Below, piece after piece: positions 24,442 through 32,662 of a stretch of DNA of 64,000 nt (position 1 is the stretch's first letter; each line of letters starts with the position of its first letter). Under the pieces are notes generated by a model. That model was given only the letters and a program-made list of their open reading frames with translations, was not told the origin of the DNA and searched no databases. Made by a program: the position numbers and the translations under genes. Origin of the DNA: ZC4RG20 sp964553875 (GTDB lineage: Bacteria > Pseudomonadota > Gammaproteobacteria > Steroidobacterales > Rariloculaceae); the NCBI GenBank assembly GCA_964553875.1, contig CAZKNH010000006.1:6950-70949 (forward strand). Reading direction: 5' to 3'.

Positions 24442-27018
24442 ATGTCCCGAAACCGCACGAGCTCTTCCACCGGTCGATTACGAGCGCTCCGCATCGCGGG
24501 CGCCATACGCCCGGAGGTCGTGATCGCCGCCGGCGTCGCGGCGGGCATCGTCATTGCGCTCCTCTGGTCGCGGCACGTGACCGACGACGCGCCGACGGCA
24601 CGCGCCGATCGGCACTGGGACGTCCTCGAGACGTACTGCTTCGATTGCCATAACGCCGTCGACCGGGCCGGGGACCTCGTGCTCGACCGGCTCGAGCCCG
24701 ACAACGTCCCCGACGACGCGGCGACGTGGGAAAAGGTCGTTCGCAAGCTCCGCGGCCGGACGATGCCGCCGCCGGGGCAGCCGCGCCCGAGCGATGCCGA
24801 GTACTCGGAGACGGTCGCATGGCTCGAAACGACGCTCGATGACGCGGCCGCGGGCAGACTGCGTCCGGGCTGGACGGGGCTTCACCGGCTGAACCGCAGG
24901 GAGTACGCGAACGCGATCTACGACCTGCTCGGCGTCGACTGGATCCCGGCGGACAATCTGCTTCCGCCCGACACGACGCACGACGGCTTCGACAACATCG
25001 CGTCCGCGCTCGTGACGTCGCCGGGCTTCGTCGAGACCTACCTGTCGACCGCGCGCCAGGTCGCGGTCGAGGCGGTCGGCCAGCCAGACGCGCCGCCCGG
25101 GACCGGCAGCGCGGAGTTCCTGCGGCTGCCCGACCAGGAAGGTCACCAGCCGTTCCACGTGCCGGGCGCGCCGCTCGGCACGCGCGGCGGCATCCAGGCG
25201 TGGCACTACTTCCCGGCCGACGGCGAGTACGAGATCAACCTCGAGGACCTGTTCCCGACCGACGCGTGGCTCAATGCCGCGGAACACCTGAACACGCTCG
25301 TCGTGACCGTCGACGGTCGCCTCGTCTACTCGACGCAGCTCGGCGGCGAGGAGACCGGCGACCTGCGCCGGATCGACCAGGACCAGGGCCCGGCCGTCAG
25401 CGACATGAACGCGCGGCTCAAGGGCATCCGCTTCGAGGTCGAGGCAGGTCCGCGGCTCGTGTCGGTCGCGTATCTGTTCCGGTCGTTCATGGAAGGCGAG
25501 CACGAGCTCGCGCCGCTGAACCCCATGGGCGGCACCGAGCGTCATATCGCGGTCACCGGATTCAACATCGTCGGGCCGTTCAACGCGCGCGGCATCGGCG
25601 ATACGCCCAGTCGCAAGAAGATCTTCAGCTGCTATCCGACGCGCGCCGACGAGGAACGCGCCTGCGCGACCGAGATCCTGTCGCGGATCGCGACCCGTGC
25701 GTTCCGTCGTCCGGTCGATGCGGACGAGCTCGACGTGGTCATGGAGTTCTACGCGGACGGCGCCGCGGAGGGCGGCTTCGAGGAAGGGATCCGCTCCGGG
25801 ATCACGCGCATCCTCGCGAGCCCCTCGTTCCTCTATCGCGGCGTCGAGCCCGCGCCGGAGCGCGAGGTCGCGCCTTTCGTCTACCGGCTGTCCGACTACG
25901 AGCTCGCGTCGCGGCTCTCGTTCTTCCTATGGAGCACGATCCCGGACGACGAGCTCCTCGCCGAGGCCGCGGCCGGGCGGCTGCACGAGCCCGAGGTGCT
26001 CGACGCGCAGGTGATGCGGATGCTCGAGGATCCACGCTCGTTCGCGCTCGCGTCGAGCTTCGCGTACCAATGGCTGCACCTCGACAAGATCGCCGACCTC
26101 GAGCCGGATCCGAATATCTTTCCGTACGCGGCCAATCACCGTCTCGTGCTCGGCTCGGACGCGGACCCGCGCGAGGATCTCGTCGAGGAGACGCTTCGCT
26201 TCGTCGACATGATCTTCCGCGAGGACCGCAGCGTCGTCGAGCTGCTGTCGGCGCGGGATACCTACTTGAACGAGCGCGTCGCGATCCATTACGGCATCGA
26301 CACGGTCAAGGGCAGCCGCTTCCGCCGCGTCGAGCTCGAGGACTCCGCTCGCTGGGGCCTGCTCGGCAAGGCGGCCGTGCTGATGGTGACGTCGTATCCC
26401 GACCGCACGGCGCCCGTGCTGCGCGGCGAATGGATCCTGTCGAACCTGATCGGCAGCCCGCCCGCGTCGCCGCCGCCCGATGTCGAAGCGCTGCTGCCCG
26501 AGAACGATTTCAACGCGGAGGTGTTCCGCACCGTCGCTGAGCGCCTCGAGGCGCATTCCGCGAACCCGCGCTGCTTCTCGTGCCACGGCGTGCTCGATCC
26601 GCTCGGCTTCGCGCTCGAGAACTTCAACGCGGTCGGCGCGTGGCGCGAGATCGAGGAATTCACCGACCAGCCCGTCGTCACGGATGCCGGTGCGCTGCCC
26701 GACGGCAGGCCGGTGACGAGCCCGGATGCGTTACGCGAATACCTGCTCGAGCGGCCCGAGCAGTTCGTGCAGACGATGACCGAGAAGCTCTTCGTCTACG
26801 CGCTCGGCCGCCCGCTCGATCCCGTGCACGACATGCCCGTCATTCGCGCGATCGTCCGCGACGCGGCGAAGGACGACTATCGCTTCTCTTCGCTGGTCCG
26901 CGCGATCGTCCGGAGCGTCCCGTTCATGCACTACGAGCTCCCGATGCCGGCCGGACCCGCGGAGCTCGAAGCGGCGACCGAACGACCGGACGCGTCCCCC
27001 CTCGCGAATGCGCGATGA
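24442..27018 (+). CDS. Exported diheme DUF1587/1595/1592/1588/1585 protein (module B)
   Basis: 858 residues. After a membrane anchor (about residues 24-42) comes CFDCH (66-70), then 'LHRLNRREYANAIYDLLGV' (DUF1587), 'CATEILSRIATRAFRRPV' (DUF1595), 'YELASRLSFFLWSTIPDDELL' (DUF1592), a second heme motif CFSCH (711-715) before LDPLGFALENFNAVG (DUF1588) and DUF1585. It is the paralogue of 17831-20245, with an insertion around residues 210-240. Periplasmic electron transfer is expected; the donor and acceptor are unknown. The ATG at 24442 follows the MBL-like stop by eight bases, so the two are probably cotranscribed. The reading frame continues far upstream but without support. Confidence 0.92.
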   Translation: MSRNRTSSSTGRLRALRIAGAIRPEVVIAAGVAAGIVIALLWSRHVTDDAPTARADRHWDVLETYCFDCHNAVDRAGDLVLDRLEPDNVPDDAATWEKVVRKLRGRTMPPPGQPRPSDAEYSETVAWLETTLDDAAAGRLRPGWTGLHRLNRREYANAIYDLLGVDWIPADNLLPPDTTHDGFDNIASALVTSPGFVETYLSTARQVAVEAVGQPDAPPGTGSAEFLRLPDQEGHQPFHVPGAPLGTRGGIQAWHYFPADGEYEINLEDLFPTDAWLNAAEHLNTLVVTVDGRLVYSTQLGGEETGDLRRIDQDQGPAVSDMNARLKGIRFEVEAGPRLVSVAYLFRSFMEGEHELAPLNPMGGTERHIAVTGFNIVGPFNARGIGDTPSRKKIFSCYPTRADEERACATEILSRIATRAFRRPVDADELDVVMEFYADGAAEGGFEEGIRSGITRILASPSFLYRGVEPAPEREVAPFVYRLSDYELASRLSFFLWSTIPDDELLAEAAAGRLHEPEVLDAQVMRMLEDPRSFALASSFAYQWLHLDKIADLEPDPNIFPYAANHRLVLGSDADPREDLVEETLRFVDMIFREDRSVVELLSARDTYLNERVAIHYGIDTVKGSRFRRVELEDSARWGLLGKAAVLMVTSYPDRTAPVLRGEWILSNLIGSPPASPPPDVEALLPENDFNAEVFRTVAERLEAHSANPRCFSCHGVLDPLGFALENFNAVGAWREIEEFTDQPVVTDAGALPDGRPVTSPDALREYLLERPEQFVQTMTEKLFVYALGRPLDPVHDMPVIRAIVRDAAKDDYRFSSLVRAIVRSVPFMHYELPMPAGPAELEAATERPDASPLANAR

Positions 27019-27075
27019 CGAAGCGGACGCGAACGGCTTGATCGGAGTTCGAGAATCGACGATGCGGAGACCGAC

Positions 27076-28440
27076 ATGTTCCTGACACGCAAACACCTGT
27101 CCCGGCGTACGGTTCTGAAAGGCGCGGGCGCGACGATAGGCTTGCCGCTCCTCTCCGCGATGATTCCGGCCGGCGTCGCGCGCGCACTCGAGAAGACGAC
27201 GCCGCGGCGGCTCGCATTCATCTACATCCCGCACGGCGCGATCCTGAGCACGACGCCGATCCCGCTCGAAGGGCTCTCCCGCGAGGTGTCGCGGAACGAG
27301 CAGCACGACCGTTGGACGCCGAACGGCGTCGGCCGCGACTTCGAGCTCGTCGGTGATCTCTCGCCGCTCGCGCCGTACCGCGACTACGTCACCGTGATCT
27401 CGAATCTCGACAACTCCGTCGCGGCCGCGCAGACGCCGCACGGCGTGCACGCCGGCACGTGGCTCACCGGCACCGTGCCGCAGAAGGGCGTGCGCACGTA
27501 TCCCGATCGCATCAGCGCCGATCAGCGCGCCGTCGAGGTCATCGGCATGGATACGCCGCTGCCGTCGCTCGAGCTCGGCACCGAGCCCGGCGGGCCGAGC
27601 GATCCGAACTACGGCTGGGGATTCGGGCAGACGCTCGCGCACACGCGCACGTTACCGCTCGCGCCGAACTACAACCCGCGGAGCGTGTTCTTCCAGCTCT
27701 TCGGCCGCGGCGCCGATGCGGACGAGCGCAACCGCATCCGCGCCGAGAACAAGAGTCTCCTCGACTCGGTCATGCACGAGATGGCCGCGCTCGACCGAAC
27801 GCTCGGCGGCGCCGATCGGGCCGTCGTCAGCGACTTTCTCGACGGCGTACGCGAGGTCGAGCGCCGTATCGAGCTCGCGGAAGCGGCCGGCGTCGATCGG
27901 CTCGATCTCCCGCCGACGCCGGTGGGCGTGCCGACCGCCGTCGAGGAGCACCTGGGGCTCATGTTCGAGCTGATGACGCTCGCGTTCCAGGCGAACCTGA
28001 CGAACGTCGTGACCTTCCTGACGAGCAAGGAAGTCAGCATGCGCGTCTTCCCGTCGCTCGGCATCACGAACGCGTGGCATCCGCTGTCGCATCAGGTCGG
28101 CGCGAACCGCGCGACGCGCGGCCAGATCGTCCGGCTCTTCACGGAGCAGCTCGCGAGCAAGCTGATCGCGCGGCTCGCGGAGACGCCCGAAGGCGACGGC
28201 ACACTGCTCGATCATTCGACGATCGTCTGGGGCAGCAACATGAGCGATGCCGCGCAGCACAACTTCAATCCGCTGCCGACGGTCGTGATCGGCCGCGCAG
28301 GCGGAGCGATCCGCGGCGGACAGCACCTGATCTACCCCGCCGGCACGCCGCTGAACAACCTCTGGGTCACGCTGTTGAACAGAAACGGCGTTCCCGTCGA
28401 GCGGATCGGCAACAGCACCGGGGAGCTCTCCGAGGTATGA
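27076..28440 (+). CDS. Tat-exported DUF1552 protein (module B)
   Basis: 454 residues, with Tat signal 'LSRRTVLKGAGATIGLPLLSAMIPAG', nearly the same as in 16526-17809. The DUF1552 body follows: 'IYIPHGAILSTTPIPLEG', 'YRDYVTVISNLDN', 'QRAVEVIGMDTPLPSLELGTEPGG', 'NVVTFLTSKEVSMRVFPSLGITNAWHPLSHQ', 'IVWGSNMSDAAQHNFNPLPTVVIGRAGGAIRGGQHL'. The conserved His/Asn clusters in the last third coincide with those of copy A. Its role is unknown; it is paired with the DUF1592 heme protein here, as is usual for the family. GGAGA precedes the start. The stop overlaps the ankyrin ATG (ATGA). Confidence 0.93.
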   Translation: MFLTRKHLSRRTVLKGAGATIGLPLLSAMIPAGVARALEKTTPRRLAFIYIPHGAILSTTPIPLEGLSREVSRNEQHDRWTPNGVGRDFELVGDLSPLAPYRDYVTVISNLDNSVAAAQTPHGVHAGTWLTGTVPQKGVRTYPDRISADQRAVEVIGMDTPLPSLELGTEPGGPSDPNYGWGFGQTLAHTRTLPLAPNYNPRSVFFQLFGRGADADERNRIRAENKSLLDSVMHEMAALDRTLGGADRAVVSDFLDGVREVERRIELAEAAGVDRLDLPPTPVGVPTAVEEHLGLMFELMTLAFQANLTNVVTFLTSKEVSMRVFPSLGITNAWHPLSHQVGANRATRGQIVRLFTEQLASKLIARLAETPEGDGTLLDHSTIVWGSNMSDAAQHNFNPLPTVVIGRAGGAIRGGQHLIYPAGTPLNNLWVTLLNRNGVPVERIGNSTGELSEV

Positions 28441-30011
28441 GCGCGCTCGGCGGGACCGCCCGCGTCGTCGCGCGCCACGTCCGCGGCGCCGTCCGGCTCG
28501 GCGCGTGCGCGCTCCTCGCCGCAGGTCTGCTCGGCGCGGGCGCGGCCGTCGCCGACGAGCGCATTCGCGTGCACGGCGGGCGGCTCGTGCCGCTGCGGCT
28601 GCCTGCCGGCGTCGACGCGACGATCGCCGATCTCGTGCGCGTCGGCGCGCGCGACGAAGCGCTCGCGCGCATCGCCGAGGGCGCCGACGTGAACGTCCCC
28701 GAGGCGAGCGGCAACGGCACGACCGCGTTGCACTGGGCCGTGTATCAGCACGACGTCGAGCTCGTCCGTGCGCTGCTCCGCGCGGGCGCCGAGCCCTCCG
28801 TCCGCAACCTCTTCGGGTCGACGCCGCTGATGGAGGCGGCAAGCGTCGGGCACACCGAGATCATCGCGATGCTGCTCGAGGCCGGTGCGGACGTCGAGTC
28901 AGCGAACTACGAAGGACAGACCGCATTGATGGCGGTCGCGCGCACCGGCAACGTCGACGCCGCGCGCCTCCTGCTCGACGCGGGCGCCGACCCGAACGCG
29001 GCCGAGACCTGGGGCGGACAGACCGCGATCATGTGGGCCGCGGCCCGCCGCCATCCGGAGATGATCCGTCTGCTCGCCGAGCACGGCGCGGATCCGAACG
29101 CGCGCTCGTACGATCGCGTCTGGGAGCGGCGGACGACGGCCGAGCCCCGGCCGAAGAACTACAATGCCGGCGGCATGACGGCGGCACTGTTCGCGGCGCG
29201 CGAAGGCTGCACGGCGTGCATCCCGGTGCTCAAGGCCGTCGGCGCGGATCTCGACGCCGGGAACCGCAACGGTGTGACACCGCTCCTGATCGCGCTGTTG
29301 AATCTCCGCTGGGACACCGCGATCGCGCTGATCGAGGCCGGCGCCGATCCGACCCAATGGGATGTCTTCGGCCGAAGCCCCGTCTACGTCACCGTCGACC
29401 TCGACGCGATGCTGAGCTCGGGCCACCCCGACATCCCCTCATCGGACGCCGCGAAGCCGCTCGACGTGCTCGAGCGCCTGCTCGAGGCCGGCGCGAACCC
29501 GGACATTCCGCTGCGCCAGCGTCAGCCGTATCGGAACGTCACGTTCGACCGGGGGTACCGGGACGGATCGGGTCCGGGCATCACCGCGCTCCATCGCGCG
29601 GCCGAGGGCGGACTCAATCCGGAGGCGGCGGCGCTCCTGATCCGCTACGGCGCGAACCCGCTGATGTTCAACGACACCGCCGTGATGGTCGTCGGCGTCA
29701 GCGCTCGCCCCGGCAACAATCACTCGAGGGACCGCGCGAAGGGCCCGGGCACCGAGGACGATGCGCTCGCGATGGCCCGCGCGCTCGTCGAGGCCGGCGT
29801 CGACGTCGAGCAGCGGGATCCGGCGACCGGCAAAACCGCGCTGCATGTCGCGGTCGAGCGCGGCCACGCCCGGGTCGTCGAGTACCTGCTGCGGCAGGGC
29901 GCGTCCCCGACGGCCGAGTCCCACTCGGGCGAGACGCCGCTCGGCCTCGCCGACGAGCGGATGCGCGAGGTGATCGAGACCGTCACGGCTTCGCTGCGCG
30001 GCGGCGACTGA
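28437..30011 (+). CDS. Exported ankyrin-repeat protein (module B)
   Basis: 524 residues. A signal peptide or anchor (about residues 17-40, ends AVADE) is followed by about nine ankyrin repeats. The repeat region shares long identical stretches with the module A protein ('GQTALMAVARTGNVDAARLL', 'WGGQTA.MWA.ARRHP'). Cys258-x-x-Cys261 (EGCTAC) sits at the same place as the module A pair. A last pair of repeats (DPATGKTALHVAVERGHARVV) is closer to consensus and may be an extension. Translational coupling to DUF1552 by the ATGA overlap. It is likely a scaffold in the periplasm; partners are inferred from gene order only. Confidence 0.92.
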   Translation: MSALGGTARVVARHVRGAVRLGACALLAAGLLGAGAAVADERIRVHGGRLVPLRLPAGVDATIADLVRVGARDEALARIAEGADVNVPEASGNGTTALHWAVYQHDVELVRALLRAGAEPSVRNLFGSTPLMEAASVGHTEIIAMLLEAGADVESANYEGQTALMAVARTGNVDAARLLLDAGADPNAAETWGGQTAIMWAAARRHPEMIRLLAEHGADPNARSYDRVWERRTTAEPRPKNYNAGGMTAALFAAREGCTACIPVLKAVGADLDAGNRNGVTPLLIALLNLRWDTAIALIEAGADPTQWDVFGRSPVYVTVDLDAMLSSGHPDIPSSDAAKPLDVLERLLEAGANPDIPLRQRQPYRNVTFDRGYRDGSGPGITALHRAAEGGLNPEAAALLIRYGANPLMFNDTAVMVVGVSARPGNNHSRDRAKGPGTEDDALAMARALVEAGVDVEQRDPATGKTALHVAVERGHARVVEYLLRQGASPTAESHSGETPLGLADERMREVIETVTASLRGGD

Positions 30012-30311
30012 CGGGCGCCCGCTCCTCGGTCGGGCGGGCATGCGTGTCTCGGCGCTCACGGATCGCCGGGGCAGCGTCGAGGGACGGCTCACGGGGGTCC
30101 CGCGAGCGCCCCGGCAGGGGACGACTCCGACCGGATACCGCCGGACGAGGAATCAAGCGTTGCCTGCCAGCATCTCGGACGCTGCCTTATACTGGGCATG
30201 CGAGCACCTGACGACAGCGACGCTTCAGTCGAGCTCGGTCGAACTGAGCGCTCATTCATACACAAGCCGGGCATTGCTCAAGGAAGCGAGATTCGAAGGG
30301 GAGGAAGCTCA
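30012..30311. other. Intergenic region before the cupin operon
   Basis: 300 bases without a supported gene. It contains TATACT (30188-30193) with TTGCCT 22 bases upstream, which is too far for a normal sigma-70 pair, and an imperfect palindrome around TCAGTCGAGCTCGGTCGAACTGA near 30224-30246. A promoter for the cupin operon must lie here. Confidence 0.4.
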
Positions 30312-30797
30312 ATGAGAAACGTTTCTCGTCGACTGTTCACCGTGCCGATCCTTGCGATCGCGGGGGGCGTCGCCGCGCAGTCGACCGAGGCTCAGCATGG
30401 GCCGTCGCCCGTGCGCATGGATCCCGACAAGATGGCGGGGCTCGGCTTGGCGCCGATACCGAACGATGCATTCATCGACATCCTCGTCGAAGGCGAGCTC
30501 GAGTTCGAGGTCGCGCCGCTGTTCAACGGCGAAGAGCTGCGTGTCGTCGTCGTCGAGTCGACGCCGGCGAAGACCGACCATCGCAATCGTCCGCTCGAGT
30601 ACGACGAGTTCGTGTTGGTCCTGAACGGCAAGCTCGTGTTGACGGAGCCGGATGGAACGGTGCACGAGTTCACGCCCGGACAAGCGCTGGTCGTGCCGAA
30701 GGGCTACACCGGCACGTGGGAACAGCAAGGCAGGTATCGCGAGCTCGCGATCATCCCCGCCTCGGCACGTGTAGGAGGCGGAGAGGAGGCTCCATGA
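30312..30797 (+). CDS. Exported cupin-domain protein
   Basis: 161 residues with a signal peptide (ends GGVAAQ). A single cupin barrel follows: 'VVESTPAKTDHRNRPLEYDEFVLVLNGKLVLTEPDGTVHEFTPGQALVVPKGYTGTWEQQG'. The usual G(X)5HXH(X)3,4E motif is altered: 'TDHRNRPLEYDEF' keeps one His and acidic residues, so metal binding is doubtful. The family covers sugar-binding and dioxygenase-like proteins; no function can be assigned. GGGGAGGAAG precedes the ATG. The stop overlaps the start of the next gene (ATGA), so it opens a three-gene operon with a GVW protein and DUF6152. Confidence 0.88.
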   Translation: MRNVSRRLFTVPILAIAGGVAAQSTEAQHGPSPVRMDPDKMAGLGLAPIPNDAFIDILVEGELEFEVAPLFNGEELRVVVVESTPAKTDHRNRPLEYDEFVLVLNGKLVLTEPDGTVHEFTPGQALVVPKGYTGTWEQQGRYRELAIIPASARVGGGEEAP

Positions 30798-31561
30798 CAA
30801 GCACGATTTCGGAACGTACTTTCGTTACACGCGCCGTCCTGCCGCTCACAGCTGCGATCGCCGTCGCATTGCCGGGGGCGGCCGCGGTCGCCGCCGACGA
30901 GATTCCGGACCTCGACGGCATCTGGCAGTTCGGGACATGCGAAACCGGCTTCCTCTCGTGCATGGTCCTCGAAGAGGACGACGAGCTCTTGACCGACCGG
31001 GCGAAGGCGTATCGCGACGCGATCGACGAGGCGGCGCAGCCGAAGTACGACTGCGCGCCGATGTCGATCCCGCACATGTGGACGGATCCCTACGCCTATC
31101 GAATCGAGCAGCTCGAGGATCGCGTCCTGATCCATTACGGCAAGGACGACGTGACGCGGACCATCTGGCTCGAAGGGCACGGTCACGAGGAGCCGCGGGT
31201 CAACGAGTTCTTCTATTTCGGCCACTCGACCGGGCGCTACGAGAACGGCGCGCTCGTCGTGACGACGGACCGCTTCGCGTTCGATCCGCAGGGTTTGAAC
31301 GCCGACTTCCGCATTCCGTCGTCGACGCAGAAGCGCGTGACCGAGCGCTTCTCGCGCGACGGCGAGAACCTCGTGCTCGAGGTGACGACGATCGACACGT
31401 TCTTCCTGAAGGCGCCATGGAGCTTCCGCGTGACGTCGCGCCCGTTCACCGGCGAGTGGGAGGACACGTGGCTGTGCGACCTCGACGCCGCGCGGCAGTC
31501 GTTGAAGCTCCTGCCGCCCAAGTATCCGAACGATCCGCCGATCGAGCGCATCCAGTATTGA
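30794..31561 (+). CDS. Exported 'GVW'-family protein, fourth copy
   Basis: 255 residues with a signal peptide ending AVAADE. It begins 'PDLDGIWQFGTCETGFLSCMVLEEDDELLTDRAKAY' and has 'PYAYRIEQLEDRVLIHYGKDDVTRTIWLEGH' and 'TGRYENGALVVTTDRFAFDPQGLNADF', a drifted form of the family WEGDTLVVET box. It is more divergent than the other copies, and the Cys pair in its N-terminal region is specific to this one. GAGAGGAGGCTCC is an excellent ribosome binding site. Function unknown; coupled to the cupin gene before it and followed by DUF6152 at 23 bases. Confidence 0.82.
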   Translation: MTSTISERTFVTRAVLPLTAAIAVALPGAAAVAADEIPDLDGIWQFGTCETGFLSCMVLEEDDELLTDRAKAYRDAIDEAAQPKYDCAPMSIPHMWTDPYAYRIEQLEDRVLIHYGKDDVTRTIWLEGHGHEEPRVNEFFYFGHSTGRYENGALVVTTDRFAFDPQGLNADFRIPSSTQKRVTERFSRDGENLVLEVTTIDTFFLKAPWSFRVTSRPFTGEWEDTWLCDLDAARQSLKLLPPKYPNDPPIERIQY

Positions 31562-31584
31562 GCTATAGAAGCAGGAGTACGTTC

Positions 31585-31989
31585 ATGAGCTTGTTCAGCA
31601 AAGGCCTCGCGATCCTGGCGGGCGTGCTCGTCAGTGCCGGCGTCCTGGCCCACCACAGCACGCGGGGTCTCTACGACGACGACCGGGAAATCGAATTGAC
31701 CGGCAAGGTCATCGAATGGAAGTTCATCAACCCGCACCCGTATCTGATCATCGAAGCGGAAGACGAAACCGGCACCGTTCGGCAATGGGACGTCAGCTAC
31801 GGCGGCGCGGCCGTCGTGCACCTGCGGCGCCAAGGGTATGACGCCGACACGTTCAAGCCCGGCGAGACGATCATCGTGCGCGGGAACCCCGCGCTCGCGA
31901 AGGGCGTCTACGGCGTGCTGATCGAGGGGGGCAGGCATCCGACGCGGGCGGACGGCACGCCGGTCGTCAGGGGCGGCTCGATGTTCTGA
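31585..31989 (+). CDS. Exported DUF6152 family protein, second copy
   Basis: 134 residues with a signal peptide ending VLAHH. It has the same family marks as 8984-9385: HHS at the mature N-terminus, 'LTGKVIEWKFINPHPYLIIEAED', 'GAAVVHLRRQGY', 'KPGETIIVRGNPA'. Function unknown. CAGGAGTACGTTC precedes the ATG. It is the third gene of the cupin-GVW-DUF6152 operon, which mirrors the DUF6152-GVW-GVW operon at 8984-11168 in different order. Confidence 0.85.
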   Translation: MSLFSKGLAILAGVLVSAGVLAHHSTRGLYDDDREIELTGKVIEWKFINPHPYLIIEAEDETGTVRQWDVSYGGAAVVHLRRQGYDADTFKPGETIIVRGNPALAKGVYGVLIEGGRHPTRADGTPVVRGGSMF

Positions 31990-32049
31990 CGCGTGCGTGG
32001 CTCGAAAGGGCTATTCGCGTCGAAAGACAAGGAAAAGGAGAGACGAACA

Positions 32050-32484
32050 GTGAGAAGGAACGTCAACGGACTTCCCGTTCTTGCGGCGGCCTGCATCGTG
32101 CTCGCACCGCTCGCCTCTTTCGGGCAGGAGGTCGTGCTCAGGGCCTCGCTGTCCGGCCCGGAAGTGTCCGGTGATCCGGACGGCCGGGGGGAAGCCACTT
32201 TGACGATCGACCCGGCGACCGGTCGCATCGAAGCGCGGGTGACCCACTCGAACATCGCGCAGCCGACGGCGATTCACATTCGCAAAGGCGCAGTCGGCCT
32301 CGATGGCAACATCGTTGCGAGCTTCACGATCGAGAGCAATCAAGGCGGCACGCTCGTCGGCACGGGAACGGCGCGCTCGCAGAAGACCCTCGAGCAGATC
32401 CTCGCCGAGCCGGAAGAGCACTACCTCGTCGTTTTGAACGACGAGTACGTCGTCGGCGCCCTTCGCGGGGCGCTACGGAAGTAG
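32050..32484 (+). CDS. Exported CHRD-domain protein
   Basis: 144 residues with a signal peptide ending ASFGQ. A CHRD domain follows: 'VVLRASLSGPEVSGDPDGRGEATLTIDPATGRIEARVTHSNIAQPTAIHIRKGAVGLDGNI'. This is the chordin-type beta-sandwich found in exported bacterial proteins, with no known enzymatic role. The start is GTG at 32050 with AAGGAGAGACGAACA upstream; the paralogue at 34203 uses the same leader and GTG. Protein-protein or ligand binding is inferred. An intrinsic terminator follows, so it is not cotranscribed with the next GVW gene. Confidence 0.85.
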   Translation: MRRNVNGLPVLAAACIVLAPLASFGQEVVLRASLSGPEVSGDPDGRGEATLTIDPATGRIEARVTHSNIAQPTAIHIRKGAVGLDGNIVASFTIESNQGGTLVGTGTARSQKTLEQILAEPEEHYLVVLNDEYVVGALRGALRK

Positions 32485-32503
32485 CTCGTACCGCCGGCCC
32501 AAT

Positions 32504-32543
32504 CGAAGCGACCGTTGCCGGCAGGCAGCGGTCGCTTCGTTTT
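32504..32543 (+). terminator. Intrinsic terminator after the CHRD gene
   Basis: Arms CGAAGCGACCG (32504-32514) and CGGTCGCTTCG (32529-32539) with a 14-base loop, then TTTT. It ends the CHRD transcript 20 bases after its stop. Confidence 0.75.
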
Positions 32544-32662
32544 CGCCGGAGACGAAGCACGAGAACGTACCTTCCGCGCTTGGCGGGCAACGCCCGGGGC
32601 GGTAGGCTGAAACCTCTTCGACAGATCGGGAACGACGTTCCACAGCGTCACAGGAGCAGTCG

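Noticed and set aside
17831..27018. The two heme motifs of the DUF1592 proteins as a novelty
   Set aside because: The second CxxCH before DPLGFALENF is a normal part of DUF1588-type domains, so it is recorded in the gene entries only.
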